Below are positions 23,443 through 31,565 of a stretch of 34,109 nt of DNA, piece by piece. The stretch covers positions 1 through 34,109 of the forward strand of contig CAMJPL010000034.1 in the NCBI GenBank assembly GCA_946407735.1, in the 5' to 3' direction. This DNA is from an uncultured Clostridia bacterium. Lineage in GTDB: Bacteria > Bacillota > Clostridia > Oscillospirales > CAG-272. The position numbers and the translations under genes are program-made. The notes under the pieces are model-generated. The model worked only from the letters and a program-made list of their open reading frames with translations, was not told the origin of the DNA and did no database searches. Each line of letters opens with the position of its first letter. Position 1 is the stretch's first letter.

Positions 23443-24915
23443 ATGGACACGAAAAGACTGACCGCATCCCTGCTTCTTTCCGCGGTGCTCGTCTGCTCAT
23501 TCGCCTCATGCGGCGAGAGCGGAGACGCACCGGCATCGAATCCCACCACCGAGGGCGTAACGCCGGAATCCACAGAAGCCGAGGAAACTCAGCCTCAGGA
23601 CAACCTGCCCCAGGCCGATTACGGCGGGTATGAGTTCAGGATACTCAACAACATATCCAACTTCGCGTATACGAACATAGGCGAGGAAGGGCTGACCGGC
23701 GAGACGCTGGACGACACGATCTACAACCGCAACAAGACCGTCGAGGAAGCCCTCAACATCACCTTCAATATCGAGAAAAAGGAATACTCCGACACCAGCA
23801 GCACCATTCAGAAGGTAGTCGCGGCGGGCGAAGACGCCTATGACTTCTACACCTGCGACCTCAATATCCTTCTCGGTCACGCCATGAGCGGCTGCGACGT
23901 GAACGCTCTCGGCATCTCCACCCTGCAGTTCGATCAGCCGTGGTGGAACTGGCAGGCGATCAACTCCATCACCGTCGGCGACGCCGTTTACGGCTTTTTC
24001 GGCGATCTTCACACCGGATATTTCGAGAGCCACAACACTCTCGTGTTCAACAAGAACATCCTGAACGATCTCGGACTCAGCGATCCTTACGCCGCCGTTC
24101 ACGAAAACAAGTGGACGCTGGACAACATGATATCCATGATGACCGCCGCGAAGACCGATATCGACGGCGACGGGAAATGGAGCGTCGACGACCGCTACGG
24201 CTTCACCATGTTTGAAGGCAACTGGTCGCTCGCCTTTATCACCGGAAGCGGCGAGTTCCTCGTGAACAAGGACGCAAACAACCTTCCCGTCTGGAACGGA
24301 CTCGGCGAGCGGTTCTATTCTGTCTACGACAAGGTCGTCACCGGAGTTTTCGGCGAAAAGAACAACAACGCGCAGAAGGCCAAGGGCACGCTGCCCGGCA
24401 GTCTCGAGCTCTACCGCCTTATGTTCCTCTACGGCAGATCTCTCTTCCTCGTCACCCAGCTCGGCGTGCTCAAGGACATGCGCGCCGCCGAATTCGAGCT
24501 CGGCGTCGTTCCCGCCGCCAAGTATGACGAATCGCAGGAGGATTATTACTCTCTGATCTTCCAGGGAGCCAACGCCGTCGGCATCCCGGTGACCAATCCC
24601 GACACCGAGCGCACCGGACTCGTGCTCGACTATCTCGCCGCCAAATCCACCGACACAGTCCGCGACGTCTACATCAACCAGACCCTCGATTTCAAGTACA
24701 TCCAGGACGAGGAGAGCCAGGAGATGCTCGACATCATCCTGTCCACCGGCACCTTCGACATCGCTTCGGTCTACGACTGGGGCGGAATCGCCGGTCAGGT
24801 CATGAACAAGCTCAACGCCGGAAAGACCGACATAGCCTCGACCATCGAGAAGATCTCGTCGAAGGTCGAGACCGCGATGCAGAAGACGGTCGACACCTTC
24901 GCCGATCTCCAGTAA
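23443..24915 (+). CDS. ABC-type extracellular solute-binding lipoprotein (family 1-like)
   Basis: 490 residues. The signal sequence ends at FASC with lipid-anchored Cys23, followed by a Thr/Glu/Pro-rich linker to about residue 58. The mature protein has the two-lobed family 1-type pattern, with aromatic residues (FDQPWWNWQ) that could stack on sugars. DIDGDGKW is an EF-hand-like calcium loop. It should bind an oligosaccharide outside the cell and pass it to an ABC permease, but no permease or ATPase gene lies beside it. The ribosome site is AAGG, rather far (11 nt) from the ATG. The preceding GH36-like gene suggests a galactoside or related ligand. Confidence 0.88.
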   Translation: MDTKRLTASLLLSAVLVCSFASCGESGDAPASNPTTEGVTPESTEAEETQPQDNLPQADYGGYEFRILNNISNFAYTNIGEEGLTGETLDDTIYNRNKTVEEALNITFNIEKKEYSDTSSTIQKVVAAGEDAYDFYTCDLNILLGHAMSGCDVNALGISTLQFDQPWWNWQAINSITVGDAVYGFFGDLHTGYFESHNTLVFNKNILNDLGLSDPYAAVHENKWTLDNMISMMTAAKTDIDGDGKWSVDDRYGFTMFEGNWSLAFITGSGEFLVNKDANNLPVWNGLGERFYSVYDKVVTGVFGEKNNNAQKAKGTLPGSLELYRLMFLYGRSLFLVTQLGVLKDMRAAEFELGVVPAAKYDESQEDYYSLIFQGANAVGIPVTNPDTERTGLVLDYLAAKSTDTVRDVYINQTLDFKYIQDEESQEMLDIILSTGTFDIASVYDWGGIAGQVMNKLNAGKTDIASTIEKISSKVETAMQKTVDTFADLQ

Positions 24916-24963
24916 GCGTGCGGCATATCCGGCAGGTATCGTGAGCATCCAATAACATTAACA

Positions 24964-24981
24964 ATTTGTCTATTGACAAAT
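24964..24981. promoter_or_regulatory. Candidate TetR operator overlapping the fab operon -35
   Basis: Perfect inverted repeat ATTTGTC (24964-24970), TATT spacer, GACAAAT (24975-24981); it overlaps the -35 TTGACA. It is probably bound by the TetR protein encoded last in the operon. This pairing is an inference. Confidence 0.7.
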
Positions 24982-25001
24982 CAATTTAATAAGTGTATCA
25001 T
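24973..25001 (+). promoter_or_regulatory. Promoter of the fatty-acid synthesis operon
   Basis: -35 TTGACA (24973-24978, perfect), 17-bp spacer, -10 TATCAT (24996-25001). The expected transcript start is near 25008, giving a leader of about 135 nt before acpP. Confidence 0.85.
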
Positions 25002-25024
25002 ATATACAGTCGTGTATGCGGCGG

Positions 25025-25112
25025 TTAAATCCCCGTACCGGTATTTCCGGCACCGGGATTTAATTTCACCCAAAAAAGTAAGCATTGCTTACTTTTTTGG
25101 GCCCGCCGCGGG
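25025..25112 (+). ncRNA. Candidate structured leader/attenuator of the fab operon
   Basis: Stem 1 at 25025-25063 pairs TTAAATCCC with GGGATTTAA and continues through CCGG/CCGG with two mismatches around a TATTT loop. Stem 2 at 25069-25101 is a perfect 15-bp hairpin (CCC, A6, GTAAGC / GCTTAC, T6, GGG) with loop ATT. A further short GC hairpin follows at 25102-25112. Stem 2 resembles an intrinsic terminator because its descending arm ends in a T6 run, but it lies after the promoter and before acpP. It fits no leader class I recognise (not a T-box). An alternative is that stem 2 only ends transcription arriving from the upstream gene. Confidence 0.6.
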
Positions 25113-25142
25113 TTTACTTATTGTATCAATGGAGGATATAAC

Positions 25143-25364
25143 ATGGTATTCGAGACTATTGCCAAACTCATCAACGAGCGCACCGACACCCCGATCGAGA
25201 AGATCACTCTCGAATCCACCTTCGAGGATCTCGGGATCGATTCCCTTGATTCCGTCGATCTCGTAATGGACCTCGAGGACGCTCTCGGCGTCGAGATCGA
25301 GCTCGACCAGAAGGTCGAGACCGTCGGCGACCTCGTCAGCTTCGTTGAGAATCTCAAGAAGTGA
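25143..25364 (+). CDS. acpP: Acyl carrier protein
   Basis: 73 residues, normal length. The phosphopantetheine attachment site is Ser34 in GIDSLDSVDLV. Acidic helix II (LVMDLEDALGVEIE) follows, the usual partner-binding face. GGAGG lies 7 nt before the ATG. It holds the growing acyl chain during fatty-acid synthesis and is first in the operon. A holo-ACP synthase (AcpS) to load it is not in this window. Confidence 0.97.
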   Translation: MVFETIAKLINERTDTPIEKITLESTFEDLGIDSLDSVDLVMDLEDALGVEIELDQKVETVGDLVSFVENLKK

Positions 25365-25386
25365 TCTCAGGGGAGATTCAGAGGCA

Positions 25387-26331
25387 ATGATCAGATCACC
25401 GCTGTGCGGTCTGCTCGGCATCAGGTATCCTGTCCTTCAGGGCGGAATGGCCTGGATCGCCGACGGACAGCTCGCCGCCGCCGTATCGAACGGCGGCGGC
25501 CTCGGGATAATCGCCGCCGGAAACGCTCCGGCGGATTATGTCCGTCAGCAGATAGCCATCGCGAAAAGACTGACTGACAAGCCCTTCGGGGTCAATATCA
25601 TGCTGATGAGCGAGCATGCCGACGAGGTCGCTTCCGCGGTCGCCGACGAACATGTGTCCGTCGTGACGACCGGCGCCGGAAACCCGTCGAAATACATGTC
25701 CGTCTGGAAGAACGCCGGTATCAAGGTCATCCCGGTAGTGGCGTCCGTCGCCATGGCGAAGCTCATGGCCCGCGTCGGAGCGTCGGCGGTGATAGCCGAG
25801 GGCACCGAGAGCGGCGGGCATGTGGGCGAGCTGACGACGATGGTGCTCGTCCCTCTTGTCGCCGACGCCGTGAGCCTACCGGTCATAGCCGCCGGAGGCA
25901 TAGCCGACGGCAGAGGCTTCGCCGCCTCCCTCATGCTCGGAGCGTGCGGAGTCCAGATGGGGACGCGCTTCCTCTGCGCCGAGGAATGCACCGTCCATGA
26001 AAACTACAAAGCCAAGATACTGAAAGCGGGAGATCTGTCGACCGCCGTGACCGGCAAGCGTCTCGGTCACCCGGTACGTTCGCTCAGAACGCCGTTCACC
26101 CGCGAATATATAAAAGCCGAATACAGCGGCATATCCGATGAGGAGCTCGAGGCTCTCGGGGCCGGAGCGCTCAGGATGGCTGCGAAGGAAGGCTCCGACG
26201 ACAAGGGATGCTTCATGTCCGGTCAGTCGGCCGCTCTTGTAACCAGGATCGAGCCCGCAGCCGACATAATCCGTTCGGTCGTAGAGGAAGCCGAGCCGAT
26301 CCTCAGGAGGGCACCGGAATGGGCGGAATAG
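25387..26331 (+). CDS. fabK: Enoyl-ACP reductase II (FMN type)
   Basis: 314 residues from ATG 25387, the usual length. The nitronate monooxygenase/FabK-type TIM barrel motif YPVLQGGMAWI is at 14-24; GGGLGIIAAG and AEGTESGGHVGELTTM are flavin-binding segments. IAAGGIADG is the phosphate-binding loop. FabK reduces trans-2-enoyl-ACP with NAD(P)H and FMN, the last elongation step, replacing FabI. It follows acpP directly and overlaps the fabD start by 13 nt. Adjacent acpP and fabD rule out a stand-alone nitronate monooxygenase. Confidence 0.94.
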   Translation: MIRSPLCGLLGIRYPVLQGGMAWIADGQLAAAVSNGGGLGIIAAGNAPADYVRQQIAIAKRLTDKPFGVNIMLMSEHADEVASAVADEHVSVVTTGAGNPSKYMSVWKNAGIKVIPVVASVAMAKLMARVGASAVIAEGTESGGHVGELTTMVLVPLVADAVSLPVIAAGGIADGRGFAASLMLGACGVQMGTRFLCAEECTVHENYKAKILKAGDLSTAVTGKRLGHPVRSLRTPFTREYIKAEYSGISDEELEALGAGALRMAAKEGSDDKGCFMSGQSAALVTRIEPAADIIRSVVEEAEPILRRAPEWAE

Positions 26332-27239
26332 CGTTTGTTTTCGCGGGTCAGGGCGCGCAGTTCCCCGGCATGGGAAAGGAGATATATGAATCCTCTCCCG
26401 CGGCGAAGGATCTGTTCGACAGATACGAAAAGCTTTATCCGGGGCTGAAAAATCTGTGCTTTGAAGGCACCGAAGAGGATCTTAAAAAGACCGAGATCAC
26501 CCAGCCCTGCATGTACGCCGTCGAGACGGCTGTTTTCGCCGCACTCGCCGAAAAAGGTCTGTCACCTGACGCTCTCGCCGGATTTTCTCTCGGCGAGATA
26601 TCGGCCCTCTGCGCCTCCGACGCCGTGACGCCCGAGGAAGGATTCAGGCTGGTATGCGCGAGAGGCTCTGCCATGTCAAAGGCCGCCGCCGAGCGTCCGG
26701 CCGCCATGGCCGCCGTCGTCAAGCTGACGGCGAAGCAGACGGAGGATATCTGCGCCTCAATCGACGAAGCCTTCCCGGTAAACTACAACTGCCCGGGGCA
26801 GACAGTGGTCTCCTGCGCCGAAGCTTCGCTTCCGGCTCTCACGGCGGCAGTCAAAGCCGCCGGAGGACGGGCTCTGCCGCTCAAGGTATCGGGAGGCTTC
26901 CATTCTCCTTTCATGAACGGAGCCGCCGAGGAATACAAAAAGGCTCTCGACGCCGCCGATATAAACCAGCCGAAGCTCACTCTGTACTCGAACGTCACCG
27001 GAAAGCCGTATGAAAGCGATCCGGAGGCGGTAAAAGCCCTGCTTCTTAAGCAGATAACCTCCCCCGTAAGATGGGAGGACACCGTACGTGATATGATCGC
27101 CTCAGGGATAGACACCTTTGTCGAGATAGGGCCCGGAAAGACTCTCTGCGGGCTCATCGGCAAGACCGATCCCAATGTAAAAACGCTGCAGGCGTGCGAT
27201 CCCGCCGGAGTCGAAGAAACACTCAACGCGTTACTATAA
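26319..27239 (+). CDS. fabD: Malonyl-CoA:ACP transacylase
   Basis: 306 residues from ATG 26319, with AGGAGG 8 nt upstream and 13 nt overlap with fabK. The N-terminal FVFAGQGAQFPGMG is typical. The nucleophile is Ser90 in AGFSLGEISAL; His195 in SGGFHSPFM completes the pair. Phe replaces the usual His of GHSLGE, a substitution I recall from clostridial members. It transfers malonyl from CoA to ACP for FabF. Cytoplasmic. Confidence 0.95.
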   Translation: MGGIAFVFAGQGAQFPGMGKEIYESSPAAKDLFDRYEKLYPGLKNLCFEGTEEDLKKTEITQPCMYAVETAVFAALAEKGLSPDALAGFSLGEISALCASDAVTPEEGFRLVCARGSAMSKAAAERPAAMAAVVKLTAKQTEDICASIDEAFPVNYNCPGQTVVSCAEASLPALTAAVKAAGGRALPLKVSGGFHSPFMNGAAEEYKKALDAADINQPKLTLYSNVTGKPYESDPEAVKALLLKQITSPVRWEDTVRDMIASGIDTFVEIGPGKTLCGLIGKTDPNVKTLQACDPAGVEETLNALL

Positions 27240-27245
27240 AATAAA

Positions 27246-27983
27246 ATGAAATTCAAAGATCAGACCGCCGTCGTCACGGGCGGCGCGAGAGGCATAGGAG
27301 CCGCCATCGCCGAGGCCTTCGCCGCCGAAGGCGCAGATATCGCCATAGTGAACTACGGCATGGAGGAGGAGTGCGCCGAAGTCTGCCGCGCTCTCACCGA
27401 AAAATATTCCGTCAAGGCCGCCGCCTATCAGTGCGACGTCTCCGATTTCGAGGCCGTCAAGACGGTATGCGGCGAGATAAAGAAGGATTTCGGCACCGTC
27501 AATATCCTCGTCAACAACGCCGGAATAACGAAAGACAACCTTACGCCGATGATGAGCGAGAAGGACTACGACGCCGTTGTCGACGTCGACATGAAGGGCG
27601 TATTCAACATGATCCGCCACTGCTACGGCTTCTTCATCCGCAACAAGAGCGGCGCCATCATCAACATCAGCTCCGTTTCCGGCATCATGGGCAATCCCGG
27701 TCAGATCAATTACAGCGCGGCGAAGGCGGGAGTCATCGCTATCACAAAGACCGTCGCCCGCGAGCTGGCGCCGAGAGGCGTCACCGTCAACGCCATCGCA
27801 CCCGGATTCATTCAGACCGATATGACGAAGGATATCGGATCCGGCGGCGAGGAGCTGAAAAAGACCATCCCGGTCGGTCATATGGGATCGCCGAAGGACG
27901 TCGCCGAAGCGGCCGTATTCCTTGCCGGAGCGAGATACATCACGGGCGAGGTGCTTCGCGTCGACGGCGGGATAGCCATGTAA
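27246..27983 (+). CDS. fabG: 3-oxoacyl-ACP reductase
   Basis: 245 residues, full length short-chain dehydrogenase. NADP-binding TGGARGIGAA is at 11-20 and NNAGITKDN at 90-98; the catalytic triad is Ser143, Tyr156 and Lys160 (NYSAAKAG). It reduces 3-oxoacyl-ACP with NADPH. The start is 6 nt after the fabD stop and no Shine-Dalgarno is visible (the upstream bases are an A/T run), so it probably depends on coupled re-initiation. Confidence 0.95.
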   Translation: MKFKDQTAVVTGGARGIGAAIAEAFAAEGADIAIVNYGMEEECAEVCRALTEKYSVKAAAYQCDVSDFEAVKTVCGEIKKDFGTVNILVNNAGITKDNLTPMMSEKDYDAVVDVDMKGVFNMIRHCYGFFIRNKSGAIINISSVSGIMGNPGQINYSAAKAGVIAITKTVARELAPRGVTVNAIAPGFIQTDMTKDIGSGGEELKKTIPVGHMGSPKDVAEAAVFLAGARYITGEVLRVDGGIAM

Positions 27984-28030
27984 AAAGGCGGATCACAACC
28001 AAAAGCAGGATATATCAGGAGTATTCATAT

Positions 28031-29272
28031 ATGGAGCAGTCATATCGCAGAGTCGCGGTCACCGGCATGGGAGCCGTCACGCCGATCGGTCATGACGTCG
28101 GTCAGTTCTGGGACAGCCTTATGAACGGGCGGCACGGCATCGCGCCGATCACTCATTTCGACGCGTCGGAGTATAAAGCCCGGCTTGCTGCCGAGGTAAA
28201 GGACTTCGATCCGAAGTGCCGCATGGACAAAAACGATATCCTCAGGTCCGACAGATACGCCCAGTTCGCCGTCTGCGCCGCCGCCGAGGCGGTCGAGCAG
28301 AGCGGCATCATCGGCACCGTCGAGCCCGAGAGGATAGCGGTCTATATGGGCACCGGCATCGGCGGCATGCAGACCTTCATCACCGAGCACGACAAGCTCC
28401 GCGCGAAGGGACCGCGCCGCGTTTCCGCCCTGTTCGTTCCTATGATGATCGCGAATATGGCCGCCGGGATGATCGCCATACGCTATGACTGCCGCGGTAC
28501 CGCCATGCCGACCGTTACCGCCTGCGCGTCGGGATCGAACGCGATCGGCGAGGCGCTCCGCCTTATACGCCACGGCTACGCCGACGCGGTCATCGCCGGA
28601 GGCGCTGAGGCCGCCATAACCGAGACCGGAGTCGCCGGATTCATCAACATGCAGGCGCTCTCCACCTCCGAGGATCCGGACGCCGCTTCCCTTCCGTTCG
28701 ACAAAAAGCGCGGCGGATTCGTTATAGGCGAAGGCGCGGGCGCTCTCGTTCTCGAGGAATACGAGCACGCCGTGAAGCGCGGCGCGAATATACTCGGCGA
28801 GCTTGTCGGCTACGGCTCGACCTGCGACGCATATCACATCACCGCTCCGAGACCCGACGCCAGAGGCGGCGCTCAGGCGATGAAGGACGCGCTTTCCGAG
28901 GCGGGCTTCAATGGATCCGAAAAGCTGTATATCAACGCTCATGGAACCGGGACACCGCTGAACGACACCGCAGAGACGAAGGCCATCAAGGACGCCGTCG
29001 GCGAGGAAACGGCGAGAGCCGCTCTCATCAGCTCGACAAAATCGATGACTGGACACATGCTCGGCGCCGCCGGAGCCGTCGAGGCGATAGCCTGCGTCAT
29101 GGCTCTCAGGACAGGCATTATCCCTCCGACGATAGGGCTGAATGATCCCGATCCCGAGTGCGATCTGAATTACTGCCCGAATTCGCCCGTAAAATTCGAC
29201 GCCGACGTCGCGCTGTCGAATTCCCTCGGCTTCGGCGGGCACAACGCCTGCCTCGCTTTCAGGAAAGTCTGA
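28031..29272 (+). CDS. fabF: 3-oxoacyl-ACP synthase II
   Basis: 413 residues from ATG 28031 (AGGAG 9 nt upstream), normal for KAS II. The nucleophile is Cys165 in VTACASGSN; His304 in NAHGTGTPLND, Lys337 and His342 in STKSMTGHMLGAAG complete the active site. It condenses acyl-ACP with malonyl-ACP during elongation. A long frame upstream of the ATG is a shadow of fabG. KAS III (FabH), needed for initiation, is not in the window. Confidence 0.96.
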   Translation: MEQSYRRVAVTGMGAVTPIGHDVGQFWDSLMNGRHGIAPITHFDASEYKARLAAEVKDFDPKCRMDKNDILRSDRYAQFAVCAAAEAVEQSGIIGTVEPERIAVYMGTGIGGMQTFITEHDKLRAKGPRRVSALFVPMMIANMAAGMIAIRYDCRGTAMPTVTACASGSNAIGEALRLIRHGYADAVIAGGAEAAITETGVAGFINMQALSTSEDPDAASLPFDKKRGGFVIGEGAGALVLEEYEHAVKRGANILGELVGYGSTCDAYHITAPRPDARGGAQAMKDALSEAGFNGSEKLYINAHGTGTPLNDTAETKAIKDAVGEETARAALISSTKSMTGHMLGAAGAVEAIACVMALRTGIIPPTIGLNDPDPECDLNYCPNSPVKFDADVALSNSLGFGGHNACLAFRKV

Positions 29273-29281
29273 AATACGATC

Positions 29282-29716
29282 ATGAAATACGAAGATGTAC
29301 GCCGCTACGCCGAGCTCATGAAGGAATTCGGCCTGACGGCGCTGGAGGTGAGCGACGAAGGCTCGTCGCTCCGGCTTGAGATCGGTCAGAAGGCCGTTTC
29401 CGCCCCGGCGGCTGCCGAACCGCAGGCGGATGCCGCCGTACAGGATAGCGGCGTAAAAGCGGCTCCCGAAACCGATTCCATAAGCATAAAATCGCCCATG
29501 GTGGGCGTATTCTACCGCGCTCCCGCCGAAAACGCCGCTCCTTATGTCAAGGTCGGCGATACCGTAAAAAAGGGCACGGTCATAGGCCTTATTGAAGCGA
29601 TGAAGCTCATGAACGAGATCGTCTCCGACAGCGAAGGCGTCGTCGAGTCGATACTCGCCGAGAACGGCCAGACGGTCGACTACGGCTTCGAGCTCATCCG
29701 TCTTAAGAAGATCTGA
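29282..29716 (+). CDS. accB: Biotin carboxyl carrier protein of acetyl-CoA carboxylase
   Basis: 144 residues. Residues 1-36 form an N-terminal domain, 38-60 an Ala/Glu linker, and 66-144 the biotinyl domain, with the biotinylated Lys108 in IEAMKLMNEI. SPMVGVFYRAPA is the conserved front strand. It carries CO2 between AccC and AccAD. It starts 9 nt after the fabF stop. Biotin ligase is not in the window. Confidence 0.95.
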   Translation: MKYEDVRRYAELMKEFGLTALEVSDEGSSLRLEIGQKAVSAPAAAEPQADAAVQDSGVKAAPETDSISIKSPMVGVFYRAPAENAAPYVKVGDTVKKGTVIGLIEAMKLMNEIVSDSEGVVESILAENGQTVDYGFELIRLKKI

Positions 29717-29728
29717 GAACGCATAAAG

Positions 29729-30169
29729 ATGAACAGACAGGAACTTGAATCCATCCTTCCCCACCGCGGCAGGATGCTGCTGCTCGACGAGTGCGAGAAT
29801 ATCGACGGCGTGGCTCACGGCGTATATACCGTAAAAGGGGACGAGTTTTTCCTTGACGGGCATTTTCCCGGCAATCCCATCGTTCCGGGAGTGATTCAAT
29901 GCGAGATACTCGCCCAGTCGGCCTGCGTCCTGCTCGACGGGATCGCCGACAAGGGGAAGCTCGCCGTCTATACCGGCCTGAACAACGTGAAATTCAAGTC
30001 TCAGGTAAAGCCGGGCGACCGTTTTGAGACCGAGGTGCGGCTGACAAGGACAAAGCATCCCTTCTATTTCGCCGAGGGGACGGGATCGGTCGACGGCAGG
30101 GTCTGCGTGAAGGCCGAGTTTTCCTTCGCCGTGATAGATAAGCCGGCGCCCGATCCATCCGACGGCTGA
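29729..30169 (+). CDS. fabZ: 3-hydroxyacyl-ACP dehydratase
   Basis: 146 residues, hotdog fold. Active-site His45 in GHFPGNPIVPGV and Glu59 in IQCEILAQSA. HRGRMLLLDE near the N-terminus is the usual FabZ opening. It dehydrates 3-hydroxyacyl-ACP. It lies between accB and accC, as in streptococcal operons. No FabM-type or FabA-type isomerase is present here, so the source of unsaturation is unknown. Confidence 0.95.
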   Translation: MNRQELESILPHRGRMLLLDECENIDGVAHGVYTVKGDEFFLDGHFPGNPIVPGVIQCEILAQSACVLLDGIADKGKLAVYTGLNNVKFKSQVKPGDRFETEVRLTRTKHPFYFAEGTGSVDGRVCVKAEFSFAVIDKPAPDPSDG

Positions 30170-30183
30170 TCTGATTATTTGAC

Positions 30184-31488
30184 ATGTTTTCAAAGATACT
30201 TATAGCGAACCGCGGCGAGATAGCCGTTCGGATCATAAGGGCCTGCAAGGAGATGGGCATATCCTCCGCCGCCGTCTATTCGGAGGCCGACGCCCGCGCC
30301 CTGCATACTGCGCTCGCCGATGAAAGCTACTGCATAGGACCGGCCGATCCGACACAAAGCTATCTCTCCGAGGAGCGCATAATATCGGCGGCCTGCGCCT
30401 GCGGAGCTCAGGCGATACATCCCGGCTACGGATTTCTGTCGGAAAACGCGCATTTCGCCAAGCTCTGCCGTCACAGCGGCATAGCCTTCATAGGCCCCGA
30501 CGCCGATCTTATGGAAGCGCTGGCAAGCAAATCCGAGATCAAAAAGCGGATGACCGAAGCCGGTCTTCGCTGCATTCCCGGCACACAGGCGCTCTCCGGC
30601 ATCGAAGAAGCTCAGCGGGCCGCCGAGAAGATCGGATATCCAGTCATGCTGAAGGCCGTATCGGGCGGCGGCGGCAAGGGGATACGCCCGATCCGCTCAT
30701 CGGCGGAGATGGCCGCTTCCTTCAGACAGGCGGCCGCCGAGAGCGAAAAATCATTCGGCGATTCGAGCCTTTATCTTGAGAAGCTGATCTCACCGGCGCG
30801 TCATGTCGAGATGCAGATCCTCGCCGATGAGGACGGCAGCGTCGTCTGTCTCGGAGAGAGAGACTGCTCGATCCAGCGTCATCATCAGAAGCTGATCGAG
30901 GAAACTCCCTGCCCCGCCATGAATTCCGGCGTCCGCGCCTCGCTTATAAGGGACGTCGCCTACGCCGTGAAAAAGCTAGGCTACACCGGGGTCGGCACGC
31001 TCGAATTCCTGCTCGACAGCAGCGGTGTGCCGTGGTTCATGGAGATGAATGTAAGGCTGCAGGTCGAGCATACCGTCACCGAGGCGCTGACGAACATAGA
31101 CCTCGTAAAATGGCAGATACGCACCGCCGCCGGAAAATCCATCTCCTTCGGACAGAAGGATATCACGATGAGCGGCTCGGCTATCGAATGCAGGATCAAC
31201 GCCTCCTCGCCTGGCACGGTCACCGCCCTGCACATCCCCGGAGGACCGTTCGTCCGCTTTGACACCTATCTCACCGTCGGATGTGAGATAACGCCGTATT
31301 ATGACCCGCTTATCGGCAAGCTGATCGTGTATGCCGGATCCCGCGAGGAAGCGATCAGAAAGATGAAGGCGGCTCTATGCGAGCTCGTCATAGGCGGCGT
31401 CAAGACCAATATCGCCGAGCAGCTGGAATGCGTGGACGATCCGAGATTCTCGGACGGAAGCTATGACACGGGATTTTTCGCCGGCTGA
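30184..31488 (+). CDS. accC: Biotin carboxylase subunit of acetyl-CoA carboxylase
   Basis: 434 residues, slightly shorter than typical 445-450. KILIANRGEIAVRII opens the N-terminal domain; the ATP-grasp loop is SGGGGKGIRPI; ERDCSIQRHHQKLIEE and EMNVRLQVEHTVTE retain the Lys, Glu, Arg and Gln expected for ATP, bicarbonate and biotin chemistry (Val and Thr replace Thr and Pro of EMNTRIQVEHPVTE). It carboxylates biotin on AccB using ATP and bicarbonate. The start is 14 nt after fabZ. Confidence 0.95.
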   Translation: MFSKILIANRGEIAVRIIRACKEMGISSAAVYSEADARALHTALADESYCIGPADPTQSYLSEERIISAACACGAQAIHPGYGFLSENAHFAKLCRHSGIAFIGPDADLMEALASKSEIKKRMTEAGLRCIPGTQALSGIEEAQRAAEKIGYPVMLKAVSGGGGKGIRPIRSSAEMAASFRQAAAESEKSFGDSSLYLEKLISPARHVEMQILADEDGSVVCLGERDCSIQRHHQKLIEETPCPAMNSGVRASLIRDVAYAVKKLGYTGVGTLEFLLDSSGVPWFMEMNVRLQVEHTVTEALTNIDLVKWQIRTAAGKSISFGQKDITMSGSAIECRINASSPGTVTALHIPGGPFVRFDTYLTVGCEITPYYDPLIGKLIVYAGSREEAIRKMKAALCELVIGGVKTNIAEQLECVDDPRFSDGSYDTGFFAG

Positions 31489-31565
31489 GCGATCGTCGGC
31501 GCGATTGAGTACCGCTTCATTGGATCCGGCTTTTATACAAATACAGACATACCGGACTGAATACT

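Noticed and set aside
23506-24948. Minus-strand 480-codon frame
   Set aside because: Antisense of the solute-binding lipoprotein, which has a signal peptide and promoter.
28040-30193. Minus-strand 717-codon frame
   Set aside because: Antisense of fabF, accB and fabZ; long only because of GC bias. No motif.
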